A DNA stretch of 64,000 nt from Glandiceps talaboti (lineage: Eukaryota; Hemichordata; Enteropneusta; Spengelidae), in assembly GCF_964340395.1 (NCBI RefSeq), contig NC_135568.1, positions 2,452,501 to 2,516,500 on the forward strand. Direction: 5' to 3'. Under the pieces are notes generated by a model, which was not told the DNA's origin, searched no databases, and saw only the letters and a list, made by a program, of their open reading frames with translations. Within the stretch, counting starts at the first letter, position 1; every line of letters begins with the position of its first letter. The position numbers and the translations under genes were made by a program. This document shows positions 1 through 13,500 of this stretch, one piece after another.

Positions 1-2
1 GG

Positions 3-1308
3 TTAAGAAAGGAAAGAGAAGAAGCAGAGAGGAGGAAACTTGAAGAGGATGAGGTAGAACGAGAAAGATTACAAAGAATCCGTGAAGAGAGAGAGAGAAG
101 AGAGAAAGAAGAGTACAAACGTAAGATGGAAGAGTTAATGAGGAAAGTGAAAGAAGAGGAAGAAAGAAAACGATGTAAGTAATTCAGTATTTTTATGAAG
201 TTATTATTATGATGATGTCCCATGATGGTTATGTCTTTATTCATCAACTGGAGGTGGATGGAAAAAGAGGGAGAGGGCGACCAAAGCTGACATGGAAGAG
301 TATGGTGGAAGGACAATGTAAACAGATTGGATTAAACATCAATGACTATGGAAACATGGAAAGAAGGACATTCGGTGACCTCCCGCCAGGGGGAAGAAAT
401 CAACTTTAATTAATGATGATGATTAATATGTGCATTAGAAAATACAAGTCTAGAACTATTGCTGTTATTTTACACACATAAACATGAGTCTGTAAAATCT
501 CTTCAAGTCAATAAGACAGAATTTGGGGTCAGCATACAAATGTTAATAATAGAGTTCATAATAAAATCAAAATTAAGCCAGTTTAGAATCCAATATGGCC
601 ACTGAATCCAATATGGCCACTGAATCCAATATGGCCACTGAATACAATATAGCACTGAATCCAATATGTTTACTGAATCCAAATATGGCCACCGAATACT
701 ATGTTTTAAAAATGTTTGGAAAAATAAAAGTTTGTCAACTTCCTTTAAAACAAGATGGTGAACCTAAAATTTCTTTTCAAAAGAATAAACTTTCATTTGT
801 CGAACTTTGAGAGATTTTATAAACTTTAATTTTAAATGAAATTGTTCCGTGAGTCTCATTTTACTTGAAGTGTTCCATAAATGACAATCTCTTTCCATAT
901 TCTTCTATCTGCGCAGTGGAGGACGAACGTCTGAGAGCTGAAGAAGCAGAAAGGCTACGTATTGAACAAGAAATGTTGGCTGAAATGGAAGAAGCAGAAA
1001 GATTAGAATATGAACGCAGGAAGGCCGAGGAAGAAGCTGAACGCTTGAAACGTGAGGAAGAGGACCGAATACGTCGTGAGCATGAAGCTAAACTAAGACA
1101 GGAAGAAGCTGAAAGGCTTGCCAGAGAATTAGCAAAGAAACAGAAAGAATTAGAGGCTAGATTAATGTTTAATCGAAGTCTGCAATCAGAAGCACATGGA
1201 CTAGATCACACTCAAGACATTAATCCTGCATTTACATGGTCATACTTTGAACTATTACAATATCTTGGAATCGAAATACCAGAAGCTCTTAAGCACAAAG
1301 ATTTCTAA
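3..1308 (+). CDS. Coiled-coil protein, 3' end of gene (exons 3-174 and 917-1308)
   Basis: Two exons join in frame. The first reads open from the window edge to a GTAAGT donor after base 174, leaving one base of a codon. The second starts after a pyrimidine-rich stretch ending GCGCAG at 916, supplies the other two bases (a Leu codon) and runs to TAA at 1306-1308. The visible product is about 187 residues. The first ~145 are almost entirely Glu, Arg, Lys, Ala and Leu in heptad-like order (for example RLRAEEAERLRIEQEMLAEM), which is a long charged single helix or coiled coil. The last ~45 are different and probably globular, with the segment SYFELLQYLGIEIPEAL. The start of the gene lies left of the window. 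The C-terminal segment faintly recalls vertebrate KIAA2012-like proteins, from memory only, so no symbol is given. No catalytic motif is visible, and a cytoskeletal or ciliary role would be a guess. Confidence 0.8.
205..425 (+). mobile_element. 3' remnant of a non-LTR retrotransposon
   Basis: A 66-codon frame contains GKRGRGRPKLTWKSMVE, which matches the basic GRPKxxW-type segment found after the reverse transcriptase domain in many invertebrate non-LTR retrotransposons. It is followed by a short ATG/TAA-rich tail (TGATGATGATTA near 411-425), like the simple-repeat tails of such elements. No RT core or endonuclease is present. It lies inside an intron and is a dead 5'-truncated copy. The family match is from memory of the motif. 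Confidence 0.6.
585..700 (+). repeat. 18-bp tandem repeat
   Basis: About five to six copies of an 18-bp unit, consensus AATCCAATATGGCCACTG, the last two degenerate. It makes a short open frame with repeated MATES, which is not taken as a gene. Confidence 0.8.
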
Positions 1309-1740
1309 ATCTTATCTTTAATGGAGTGTGTGTGCACTGACCAAGACACAAAGTTACCTTGCAACCAGCTTTATTTCAGCATTATATTACTGACAACAAG
1401 TGATAGCCTAATTCAGTTGCCATCACAACATTACATTTAATACTCAGTGTCTCTATTAAAGGGGGACAAGAAAGGAAAATTTACACACATGTATTGTACT
1501 ACCATCCGTCCAAATTGTAGGATTTACCATGTAGGAAATTGTACATTTTATCAGATATTATCCACACATTTACTACTCTTTTGAAAATCTTTCAGGAAAA
1601 ATATTTATAATGATTTGACAACATTGCGTATTCTGCTTCAATGGCACTTCTATTGAATTGATAAAGGTTTGACTCACATATCATTCATGTTGTTAAATGT
1701 ACAAAAGTAGTAGATAATAAAGTCTCCCAAAAAAATGTTA
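1309..1740 (+). other. 3' UTR of the coiled-coil gene
   Basis: Sequence after the TAA stop is AT-rich with no continuing frame. An AATAAA at 1716-1721 is the best poly(A) signal, followed by an A-rich stretch and copies of AAATAAATGTT. The true cleavage site is not known. Confidence 0.5.
1716..1721 (+). promoter_or_regulatory. Candidate poly(A) signal AATAAA
   Basis: A canonical hexamer about 410 bp after the stop codon on the coding strand. Further AATAAA copies follow at about 1741-1760, so alternative 3' ends are possible. Confidence 0.45.
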
Positions 1741-1919
1741 AAATAAATGTTAAAATAAATGTTCTGCACAGAAATTTAGCGATTGATATGCGCAGAAATT
1801 GGCAAGTGCTGTCAAATCATTATTTCAGATTTCTTAGTAATTGTTGCATTTCTCGCAAATGTTATTTTTGTAATGTAATGAAACCTCACAAATACAAGGC
1901 TATTTGATGCATGTTTACA

Positions 1920-2145
1920 TTGATTATGCAAATATGAAAATTCACAAATATGAAATTTTGATTTTTTATGCAAATTATGGGTATATTTGTAAATAAGTGC
2001 TCCTTATATTGCTTTGATATGCAAAAGCTGATTCATACTCTGTATGGTACTTGTACAAAGTGGAAATTCTACGTACAGCAGTGCTTCTAAATAATTATGC
2101 AAATATGTAAAAAAATTATCATTTTTATATAGATTATGCAAATCA
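1920..2145. repeat. Cluster of ATGCAAAT octamers
   Basis: The string ATGCAAA(T/A) occurs at about 1926, 1969, 2020, 2096 and 2136 within AT-rich DNA, in a loose repeat with TATGAAAATTCACAAATATG. It matches the POU/Oct octamer, but it may simply be repeat decay. A similar cluster lies at 30935-31190. Confidence 0.5.
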
Positions 2146-3334
2146 AGAATGTACTTTTCGTTGATAATTTTATCAAATTTCTGTGAAACTTGCATCATTA
2201 TACGGAGTAAAGAAGGGTTAAAAATTCAAAATAACATTGGAAATTGATTTCAAACAAATGAGTGTTGCCAGACTTCTTCTGCTTGCAAGAATTAGCTGTA
2301 AGTCTTTGTTATTTCTTTTCCATAAATGTCTTTATAAATGTCTTCAAAGAAATGCTAATGTAGACATTGTTTAGAGTTTGTCATTAGATACCATAATAGT
2401 GTCTAACTATATGTCTTCTTAGTTTGTACCAAGTATTACATTACACAATTAGTATCCAGAAATACATATATAGTAAGATATAGTAAGAAACAATTCGGAC
2501 ATGAAAACAGCGATGGAATAAATATAGCGTTGACTTTGCCTATTCTTGAGAATCAGGAGTAATACAAGTTTCATGCCAAGATGTAATTGTTGTTGGTAAT
2601 TGATCGCTGTAAAAACACCATCCAAACCAGTTGTGTTTATTGATAGTTTATAAGTTCTTTGAGTGTCCAGTTATGATGTAGACAACTAACTGTATGAGTA
2701 ACTTTTACAGATGTGTACAGGCTAATAGGAGTATCAAGAAAATCTAAATATGGTATATCCGTTGAAGTTTGTCTATCGGTGATCTTGTTTTAATATTGGA
2801 TTTTATCTTTGTATGAAGTCATTCCTTAGCACATTTTGTACAGGTAAATTCAGCGCCATTCATTCCACAGTTGTGTCTTTGCATGAAATTTTTCCTAAGT
2901 TAGCACACTTTATACAACCAAGTCAACATATTCATTCCAAATATTGTCAGATGTATACCTGACAATGTTTCCAATCCTTGCAGCTTTACACCAGTCTTGC
3001 CATGTGTATTTACAAGTCGCAACTCCAAACTCGATATAAAATACACTCCCAGTTTAAATTTCAACTTACATTTAATGACTTTCGCCTACTGGACAGGAAG
3101 GACGAATATTTTATGAATTATGTGTCGTCTTTGAGGAATGATTCACCATATTTGTGTAGTTACTACTCCATACTGCTTCATTATTTGTGTTAACAACTGA
3201 CATGTCTTATTGTGTAGTTAGACATTAAGTTATGAACATAACATAAAGTTTGTTACCATGGAAACATTTCAATGAAAACGGTAGATTGCACTGCAATAGT
3301 GTATCACTCTTCAAATGAAAATTGAAGTGATAAA

Positions 3335-3610
3335 AGTGAAGTGATATAATTGGGGCAATGTTTCATGAATATAATAACCATCTGAGTAACACTTAATAGA
3401 GAACCGACAGTAATGTCATTGGTACAATACTTCATTAATATGCTAATGACCATGTGAGTAACTCATGTCAGAGGACAAGTGATGGGATATGATTGGTGCA
3501 GTTATTCATGATTATGCAAATGAACTCAAAATGACAGGGCAAATGCTGTCATGCAATTGGTGCAGTATTTTATGAATATGTTAATGAACATTGTCATTGA
3601 AGTCACACCA
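3335..3610 (+). repeat. Degenerate ~70-bp tandem repeat, about 4 copies
   Basis: Diverged units share the order: ATTGGTGCAGT, then TTCATGAATATG, then TAATGAAC/GACCAT, then TGAGTAAC. It is non-coding. Confidence 0.6.
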
Positions 3611-5274
3611 TTTAGAGATGATGTAAATTGATTATGTTGAGTGAAATAATGATCAAATGTTGAATTAGCATAATATTCTCAGTACATCCTAATATGGCTA
3701 GGACCTGGTCATGTAAACTGGCAGCCAATCACAGCAAGAGATGTGAAATGAACAAAGTTACGCTTCATTGTAAATGTTTTGTACAAGCTTTCCGCACTAC
3801 AGAAATGGCAAGCCTGCATTGTATTCTAATTGATAAACTTACTACTTCAGTCAACAATTATTGAAATGAGGGGCCTTTCGGCAATCTCAAAGAAATGTTT
3901 GTGATAGAGAACAAGAAAAAAAAATGAAATGTACATGATATGGACAGCATATAATCATCCATATGTACATGATAGATGACAAACTTATGTTCTCTAAAAA
4001 GATTAGCGATATTTATGTTTTTGTGTTCAGTGAATCATTTTTCTTTTTTTTGTGAAACAATGTATAATCATGAACTTGGACAATCCCACCTTAGAGCACA
4101 ATCAGATTTTTCAATTGCTGAAAAAAAAAACAATTGAAAAATAAATGGTGTTCTGCTCCCATTTCAGTGTGTTTAGAGTGTAAACAATTTTTCAAACTCT
4201 TGATTCTGTAAGAATACTAACAGTGCCTTCTCTTATGCAACACGAGTGAACATTTGAATATAAACATTTCACACCTGGTACTTTTCAGGTATATGCAAAT
4301 TACAATTACAGATGTACATGGCATTGTTTTTGCAGAATTTTACTGTAGCACCAAGATACTATGAAGCAGCTGTGAGTTACTTGAAACACCATTTATCTGG
4401 AATTTCATTATTTATTTTGATTTTACTAGACACGCCATAGCTTTAATAATATCAGGTTGTAATAAAATTTGGTCAACTAAACAAAATAATTTATGCTTTA
4501 ATCAGGTTGGTGTAAGTGTTTTCAAGTTTTATAATATGTATGGATACAGCTTCACTTCATACAAGTTGATATACAGCACTTGACCTGATATATGTTATGG
4601 TGGCTAGACTTTGTTTTTCATCACTTTTCCTTTTCAAAAAACTTTCAAAAGTTATAAGCCATGATTTTAACAAATAGGATGACCCCTTTTGAAGATAAGT
4701 TGATTTCATTTAACTTGACGATGTGTACACAATACTGTTTTAGTATTGTGATAATTGTAAATCTTATACACATTTTTGGAAAATGTAAAATAAATTTGTC
4801 ATGTTCAAAATGGTAACAGTGAAGATACATTACTGGAATCTGGTTTTTGAAGCAACTACGTAGCTTTCATCCAAGTCACTCAGACATCATTAGTATAATG
4901 AAATACTAGATTTCAATAAGGTAACTTCACTATATTACTACCATTTCAAATGGAGTCATGTATTAAATTTCTATTCTACTATGTACAAAGTGTGTACATA
5001 TTTCAGATTTGGAAAATAACTTTGAGAGTGAAAAGGAGATATTGGTTTGCATTATGTAGTCCACACAAACAGCATATCACATGATCTATATGTATATTAT
5101 GGGATATTTTCCGTCCAAAATTGATTATTTCTGTGTCTTGACCTTCAAATGTCTCAAACGTTTTGTGTAAGTGTTTCAATAAATATAGTGTACAGAACAT
5201 TGTTTGTGCATTAATGGCTTTGATTAGTCAGTCAGTCAGTGTAAGGTTACTGGTCACTAGCTGAAAGGAAAGTC

Positions 5275-5278
<4 letters not shown>

Positions 5279-5335
<57 letters not shown>

Positions 5336-5361
5336 ATGGATGGATGGATGGATGGATGGAT
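5279..5361 (+). repeat. (TG)n then (GGAT)n microsatellite
   Basis: About 28 uninterrupted TG dinucleotides followed by seven GGAT/GATG tetranucleotides. It ends about 240 bp before the 915-bp array begins. Confidence 0.95.
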
Positions 5362-5601
5362 GTGTACGGAAGGTCAAATGTCAATGTCTTAATTGAAAGA
5401 TTGTACCTGATAATCGGGGGTTAGACACTTGAATGGAGTCTATGTGTTACAGTTTTTGAGTTATGCCAAAAAATCGATTTTTAACTAAAAATATAAGGAT
5501 GCAGATGCACGAACATGTAGCCGTGATATATAGATGGCGCCCTCATTATTTTTATATTTTATGCTTTTGTTTTCTATTACTTCATGTATACATCCCACTG
5601 T

Positions 5602-6547
5602 AAGTTTGGTGTCGATGTGGAAAGCAAAGACCGATGGTTCCCGAAGAGCAAATCACGGTTTTCTCGGTAACCTTCGGTGTATGTTTGAACAATAGAAACC
5701 CTTGCAAACTACCAAAGACGATTGCAGAGCTTATAAGCCCCGTATGAACACATCGGAACCATACCCATCACCTCTAGGCTCCTGTCTTGCCTGTGGTGCT
5801 AACAGATACCCATAATTTTCTATTTCATCGCCTCATGAATAAAAAAAATCAGACTGTCTTAAAATCTTCTCACGATTAGACTCTGACCAATGCGTGAGGG
5901 CGCCCATTACAACATACTATACTGACCGGACCGGGCCGGGATGGGTTGATTCTGGTATCACCTGTTGCTATTGGCAAAACAAAGAAACCGACATTTTTCA
6001 CCTCTTGCGTAATAAGTCGTTTTCCCTGTGCCCATGACCCAGGCCAATAATATGTTAGAAGTTTTTAATACAGAAACATACAATTTAGAATTGATTTTTG
6101 ATAATTTAAGGTTAATATATATCTGTGATGGGAAATTATTCAACGAAATACAAATATGAATGTAAGGTAGATGGCAGTATACATCATGAAAGCCAATTTC
6201 TAAAACTTTCAGACGGTTGGCCATGATGAGGCGCCCTCACGCATCGATCTCTGATCGAGTTGTGACAAGTTTAATAAGGAATTCTGATTTTTTTTATTCA
6301 TGAGGCGATGAAACATAAAATTACGGGTATCCGTTAGCACCACAGACAAGATAAAAGCCTAGAGGTGATGGGTATGGTTTCGATGTGTTAATAGGTGGCT
6401 TATAAGCTCTGTAACCGTCTCTGGAAGTTTGTAAGGCTTTCTATTGTTCAAACGTACGCCGAAGGTTACCGAGAAAACCGTGATTTGCTCTTCGGGAATC
6501 ATCGGTCTTTGCTTTCCACAGCTGCACCATACAAAGAAGCAAAGACC
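5602..6547. mobile_element. First monomer: foldback element with arms 5602-5905 and 6229-6547
   Basis: The left arm pairs with the right arm over about 300 bp. The outer end reads GTTTGGTGTCGATGTGGAAAGC, and its inverted partner at the far end of the array (30554-30575) reads GCTTTCCACAGCTACACCAAAC. The terminal inverted repeat is therefore longer at the array edges than at internal junctions. This left arm is the most diverged in the array (for example GGTGTATGTTT where the others have GGCGTACGTTT), as expected for an edge copy. No protein-coding capacity is evident. Confidence 0.75.
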
Positions 6548-9500
6548 GATGGTTCCCGAAGAGCAAATCACGGTTTTCTCGGTAACCTTCGGCGTACGTT
6601 TGAACAATAGAAAGCGTCAAAAACTTCCAGAGACGATTACAGAGCTTATAAGCCCCCTATTAACACATCGGAACCATACCCATCACCTCTAGGCTTCTAT
6701 CTTGCCTGTGGTGCTCACTGATTCCCGTAATTTTCTGTTTCATCGCCTCATGAATAAAAAAAATCAGAATGTCTTAAAATCTTCTCATGATTAGACTCTG
6801 ACCAATGTGTGAGGGCGCCCATTACAACATACTATACTGACCGGACCGGGCCGGGATGGGTTGATTCTGGTATCACCTGTTGCTATTGGCAAAACAAAGA
6901 AACTCACATTTTTCACCTCTTACGTAATAAGTCGTTTTAACTGTGCCCATGACCCAGGCCAATAATATGTTAGAAGTTTTTGATACAGAAACATACAATT
7001 TAGAATTGATTTTTGATAATTTAAGGTTAATATATATCTGTGATGGGAAATTATTCAACGAAATACAAATATGAATGTAAGGTAGATGGCAGTATACATC
7101 ATGAAAGCCAATTTCTAAAACTTTCAGACGGTTGGCCATGATGAGGCGCCCTCACGCATCGATCTCTGATCGAGTTGTGACAAGTTTAATAAGGAATTCT
7201 GATTTTTTTTATTCATGAGGCCATGAAACATAAAATTACGGGTATCCGTTAGCACCACAGGCAAGATAAAAGCCTAGAGGTGATGGGTATGGTTTCGATG
7301 TGTTAATAGGTGGCTTATAAGCTCTGTAACCGTCTCTGGAAGTTTGTAAGGCTTTCTATTGTTCAAACGTACGCCGAAGGTTACCGAGAAAACCGTGATT
7401 TGCTCTTCGGGAATCATCGGTCTTTGCTTTCCACAGCTGCACCATACAAAGAAGCAAAGACCGATGGTTCCCGAAGAGCAAATCACGGTTTTCTCGGTAA
7501 CCTTCGGCGTACGTTTGAACAATAGAAAGCGTCGAAAACTTCCAGAGACGATTACAGAGCTTATAAGCCCCCTATTAACACATCGGAACCATACCCATCA
7601 CCTCTAGGCTCCTGTCTTGCCTGTGGTGCTAACGGATACCCGTAATTTTCTATTTCATCGCCTCATGAATAAAAAAAATCAGACTGTCTTAAAATCTTCT
7701 CATGATTAGACTCTGACCAATGCGTGAGGGCGCCCATTACAACATACTATACTGACCGGACCGGGCCGGGATGGGTTGATTCTGGTATCACCTGTTGCTA
7801 TTGGCAAAACAAAGAAACTCACATTTTTCACCTCTTACGTAATAAGTCGTTTTAACTGTGCCCATGACCCAGGCCAATAATATGTTAGAAGTTTTTGATA
7901 CAGAAACATACAATTTAGAATTGATTTTTGATAATTTAAGGTTAATATATATCTGTGATGGGAAATTATTCAACGAAATACAAATATGAATGTAAGGTAG
8001 ATGGCAGTATACATCATGAAAGCCAATTTCTAAAACTTTCAGACGGTTGGCCATGATGAGGCGCCCTCACGCATCGATCTCTGATCGAGTTGTGACAAGT
8101 TTAATAAGGAATTCTGATTTTTTTTATTCATGAGGCCATGAAACATAAAATTACGGGTATCCGTTAGCACCACAGGCAAGATAAAAGCCTAGAGGTGATG
8201 GGTATGGTTTCGATGTGTTAATAGGTGGCTTATAAGCTCTGTAACCGTCTCTGGAAGTTTGTAAGGCTTTCTATTGTTCAAACGTACGCCGAAGGTTACC
8301 GAGAAAACCGTGATTTGCTCTTCGGGAATCATCGGTCTTTGCTTTCCACAGCTGCACCATACAAAGAAGCAAAGACCGATGGTTCCCGAAGAGCAAATCA
8401 CGGTTTTCTCGGTAACCTTCGGCGTACGTTTGAACAATAGAAAGCGTCGAAAACTTCCAGAGACGATTACAGAGCTTATAAGCCCCCTATTAACACATCG
8501 GAACCATACCCATCACCTCTAGGCTCCTGTCTTGCCTGTGGTGCTAACGGATACCCGTAATTTTCTATTTCATCACCTCATGAATAAAAAAAATCAGACT
8601 GTCTTAAAATCTTCTCATGATTAGACTCTGACCAATGCGTGAGGGCGCCCATTACAACATACTATACTGACCGCACCGGGCCGGGATGGGTTGATTCTGG
8701 TATCACCTGTTGCTATTGGCAAAACAAAGAAACTCACATTTTTCACCTCTTACGTAATAAGTCGTTTTAACTGTGCCCATGACCCAGGCCAATAATATGT
8801 TAGAAGTTTTTAATACAGAAACATACAATTTAGAATTGATTTTTGATAATTTAAGGTTAATATATATCTGTGATGGGAAATTATTCAACGAAATACAAAT
8901 ATGAATGTAAGGTAGATGGCAGTATACATCATGAAAGCCAATTTCTAAAACTTTCAGACGGTTGGCCATGATGAGGCGCCCTCACGCATCGATCTCTGAT
9001 CGAGTTGTGACAAGTTTAATAAGGAATTCTGATTTTTTTTATTCATGAGGCCATGAAACATAAAATTACGGGTATCCGTTAGCACCACAGGCAAGATAAA
9101 AGCCTAGAGGTGATGGGTATGGTTTCGATGTGTTAATAGGTGGCTTATAAGCTCTGTAACCGTCTCTGGAAGTTTGTAAGGCTTTCTATTGTTCAAACGT
9201 ACGCCGAAGGTTACCGAGAAAACCGTGATTTGCTCTTCGGGAATCATCGGTCTTTGCTTTCCACAGCTGCACCATACAAAGAAGCAAAGACCGATGGTTC
9301 CCGAAGAGCAAATCACGGTTTTCTCGGTAACCTTCGGCGTACGTTTGAACAATAGAAAGCGTCGAAAACTTCCAGAGACGATTACAGAGCTTATAAGCCC
9401 CCTATTAACACATCGGAACCATACCCATCACCTCTAGGCTCCTGTCTTGCCTGTGGTGCTAACGGATACCCGTAATTTTCTATTTCATCACCTCATGAAT

Positions 9501-10532
9501 AAAAAAAATCAGACTGTCTTAAAATCTTCTCATGATTAGACTCTGACCAATGCGTGAGGGCGCCCATTACAACATACTATACTGACCGCACCGGGCCGGG
9601 ATGGGTTGATTCTGGTATCACCTGTTGCTATTGGCAAAACAAAGAAACTCACATTTTTCACCTCTTACGTAATAAGTCGTTATCCCTGTGCCCATGACCC
9701 AGGCCAATAATATGTTAGAAGTTATTAATACAGAAACATACAATTTAGAATTGATTTTTGATAATTTAAGGTTAATATATATCTGTGATGGGAAATTATT
9801 CAACGAAATACAAATATGAATGTAAGGTAGATGGCAGTATACATCATGAAAGCCAATTTCTAAAACTTTCAGACGGTTGGCCATGATGAGGCGCCCTCAC
9901 GCATCGATCTCTGATCGAGTTGTGACAAGTTTAATAAGGAATTCTGATTTTTTTTATTCATGAGGCCATGAAACATGAAATTACGGGTATCCGTTAGCAC
10001 CACAGGCAAGATAAAAGCCTAGAGGTGATGGGTATGGTTTCGATGTGTTAATAGGTGGCTTATAAGCTCTGTAACCGTCTCTGGAAGTTTGTAAGGCTTT
10101 CTATTGTTCAAACGTACGCCGAAGGTTACCGAGAAAACCGTGATTTGCTCTTCGGGAATCATCGGTCTTTGCTTTCCACAGCTGCACCATACAAAGAAGC
10201 AAAGACCGATGGTTCCCGAAGAGCAAATCACGGTTTTCTCGGTAACCTTCGGCGTACGTTTGAACAATAGAAAGCGTCGAAAACTTCCAGAGACGATTAC
10301 AGAGCTTATAAGCCCCCTATTAACACATCGGAACCATACCCATCACCTCTAGGCTCCTGTCTTGCCTGTGGTGCTAACGGATACCCGTAATTTTCTATTT
10401 CATCACCTCATGAATAAAAAAAATCAGACTGTCTTAAAATCTTCTCATGATTAGACTCTGACCAATGCGTGAGGGCGCCCATTACAACATACTATACTGA
10501 CCGCACCGGGCCGGGATGGGTTGATTCTGGTA

Positions 10533-13500
10533 TCACCTGTTGCTATTGGCAAAACAAAGAAACTCACATTTTTCACCTCTTACGTAATGAGTCGTTTTCC
10601 CTGTGCCCATGACCCAGGCCAATAATATGTTAGAAGTTTTTAATACAGAAACATACAATTTAGAATTGATTTTTGATAATTTAAGGTTAATATATATCTG
10701 TGATGGGAAATTATTCAACGAAATACAAATATGAATGTAAGGTAGATGGCAGTATACATCATGAAAGCCAATTTCTAAAACTTTCAGACGGTTGGCCATG
10801 ATGAGGCGCCCTCACGCATCGATCTCTGATCGAGTTGTGACAAGTTTAATAAGGAATTCTGATTTTTTTTATTCATGAGGCCATGAAACATAAAATTACG
10901 GGTATCCGTTAGCACCACAGGCAAGATAAAAGCCTAGAGGTGATGGGTATGGTTTCGATGTGTTAATAGGTGGCTTATAAGCTCTGTAACCGTCTCTGGA
11001 AGTTTGTAAGGCTTTCTATTGTTCAAACGTACGCCGAAGGTTACCGAGAAAACCGTGATTTGCTCTTCGGGAATCATCGGTCTTTGCTTTCCACAGCTGC
11101 ACCATACAAAGAAGCAAAGACCGATGGTTCCCGAAGAGCAAATCACGGTTTTCTCGGTAACCTTCGGCGTACGTTTGAACAATAGAAAGCGTCGAAAACT
11201 TCCAGAGACGATTACAGAGCTTATAAGCCCCCTATTAACACATCGGAACCATACCCATCACCTCTAGGCTCCTGTCTTGCCTGTGGTGCTAACGGATACC
11301 CGTAATTTTCTATTTCATCACCTCATGAATAAAAAAAATCAGACTGTCTTAAAATCTTCTCATGATTAGACTCTGACCAATGCGTGAGGGCGCCCATTAT
11401 ATATACTGACCGGACCGGGCCGGGATGGGTTGATTCTGGTATCACCTGTTGCTATTGGCAAAACAAAGAAACTCACATTTTTCACCTCTTACGTAATAAG
11501 TCGTTTTCCCTGTGCCCATGACCCAGGCCAATAATATGTTAGAAGTTATTAATACAGAAACATACAATTTAGAATTGATTTTTGATAATTTAAGGTTAAT
11601 ATATATCTGTGATGGGAAATTATTCAACGAAATACAAATATGAATGTAAGGTAGATGGCAGTATACATCATGAAAGCCAATTTCTAAAACTTTCAGACGG
11701 TTGGCCATGATGAGGCGCCCTCACGCATCGATCTCTGATCGAGTTGTGACAAGTTTAATAAGGAATTCTGATTTTTTTTATTCATGAGGCCATGAAACAT
11801 AAAATTACGGGTATCCGTTAGCACCACAGACAAGATAAAAGCCTAGAGGTGATGGGTATGGTTTCGATGTGTTAATAGGTGGCTTATAAGCTCTGTAACC
11901 GTCTCTGGAAGTTTGTAAGGCTTTCTATTGTTCAAACGTACGCCGAAGGTTACCGAGAAAACCGTGATTTGCTCTTCGGGAATCATCGGTCTTTGCTTTC
12001 CACAGCTGCACCATACAAAGAAGCAAAGACCGATGGTTCCCGAAGAGCAAATCACGGTTTTCTCGGTAACCTTCGGCGTACGTTTGAACAATAGAAAGCG
12101 TCGAAAACTTCCAGAGACGATTACAGAGCTTATAAGCCCCCTATTAACACATCGGAACCATACCCATCACCTCTAGGCTCCTGTCTTGCCTGTGGTGCTA
12201 ACGGATACCCGTAATTTTCTATTTCATCACCTCATGAATAAAAAAAATCAGACTGTCTTAAAATCTTCTCATGATTAGACTCTGACCAATGCGTGAGGGC
12301 GCCCATTACAACATACTATACTGACCGCACCGGGCCGGGATGGGTTGATTCTGGTATCACCTGTTGCTATTGGCAAAACAAAGAAACTCACATTTTTCAC
12401 CTCTTACGTAATGAGTCGTTTTCCCTGTGCCCATGACCCAGGCCAATAATATGTTAGAAGTTTTTAATACAGAAACATACAATTTAGAATTGATTTTTGA
12501 TAATTTAAGGTTAATATATATCTGTGATGGGAAATTATTCAACGAAATACAAATATGAATGTAAGGTAGATGGCAGTATACATCATGAAAGCCAATTTCT
12601 AAAACTTTCAGACGGTTGGCCATGATGAGGCGCCCTCACGCATCGATCTCTGATCGAGTTGTGACAAGTTTAATAAGGAATTCTGATTTTTTTTATTCAT
12701 GAGGCCATGAAACATAAAATTACGGGTATCCGTTAGCACCACAGGCAAGATAAAAGCCTAGAGGTGATGGGTATGGTTTCGATGTGTTAATAGGTGGCTT
12801 ATAAGCTCTGTAACCGTCTCTGGAAGTTTGTAAGGCTTTCTATTGTTCAAACGTACGCCGAAGGTTACCGAGAAAACCGTGATTTGCTCTTCGGGAATCA
12901 TCGGTCTTTGCTTTCCACAGCTGCACCATACAAAGAAGCAAAGACCGATGGTTCCCGAAGAGCAAATCACGGTTTTCTCGGTAACCTTCGGCGTACGTTT
13001 GAACAATAGAAAGCGTCGAAAACTTCCAGAGACGATTACAGAGCTTATAAGCCCCCTATTAACACATCGGAACCATACCCATCACCTCTAGGCTCCTGTC
13101 TTGCCTGTGGTGCTAACGGATACCCGTAATTTTCTATTTCATCACCTCATGAATAAAAAAAATCAGACTGTCTTAAAATCTTCTCATGATTAGACTCTGA
13201 CCAATGCGTGAGGGCGCCCATTATATATACTGACCGGACCGGGCCGGGATGGGTTGATTCTGGTATCACCTGTTGCTATTGGCAAAACAAAGAAACTCAC
13301 ATTTTTCACCTCTTACGTAATAAGTCGTTTTCCCTGTGCCCATGACCCAGGCCAATAATATGTTAGAAGTTATTAATACAGAAACATACAATTTAGAATT
13401 GATTTTTGATAATTTAAGGTTAATATATATCTGTGATGGGAAATTATTCAACGAAATACAAATATGAATGTAAGGTAGATGGCAGTATACATCATGAAAG

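Larger units (their letters stand above)
175..916 (+). other. Intron of the coiled-coil gene
   Basis: It begins GTAAGT and ends in a pyrimidine-rich stretch plus CAG. It holds a retrotransposon remnant (about 205-425) and an 18-bp tandem repeat (585-700). Confidence 0.8.
1741..5278. other. Intergenic DNA without a recognised gene
   Basis: AT-rich, with short frames that lack splice signals and coding character. It holds an ATGCAAAT cluster (about 1920-2145), a degenerate ~70-bp repeat (3335-3610) and an A-loop inverted repeat at about 4110-4142 (TTTTCAATTG paired with CAATTGAAAA). Confidence 0.6.

Noticed and set aside
865-916. Upstream extension of the second coiled-coil exon to an ATG at 865
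   Set aside because: The acceptor at 916 and the phase match with the first exon show that this stretch is intron. Its residues (KCSINDNLFPYSS) do not fit the coiled coil.
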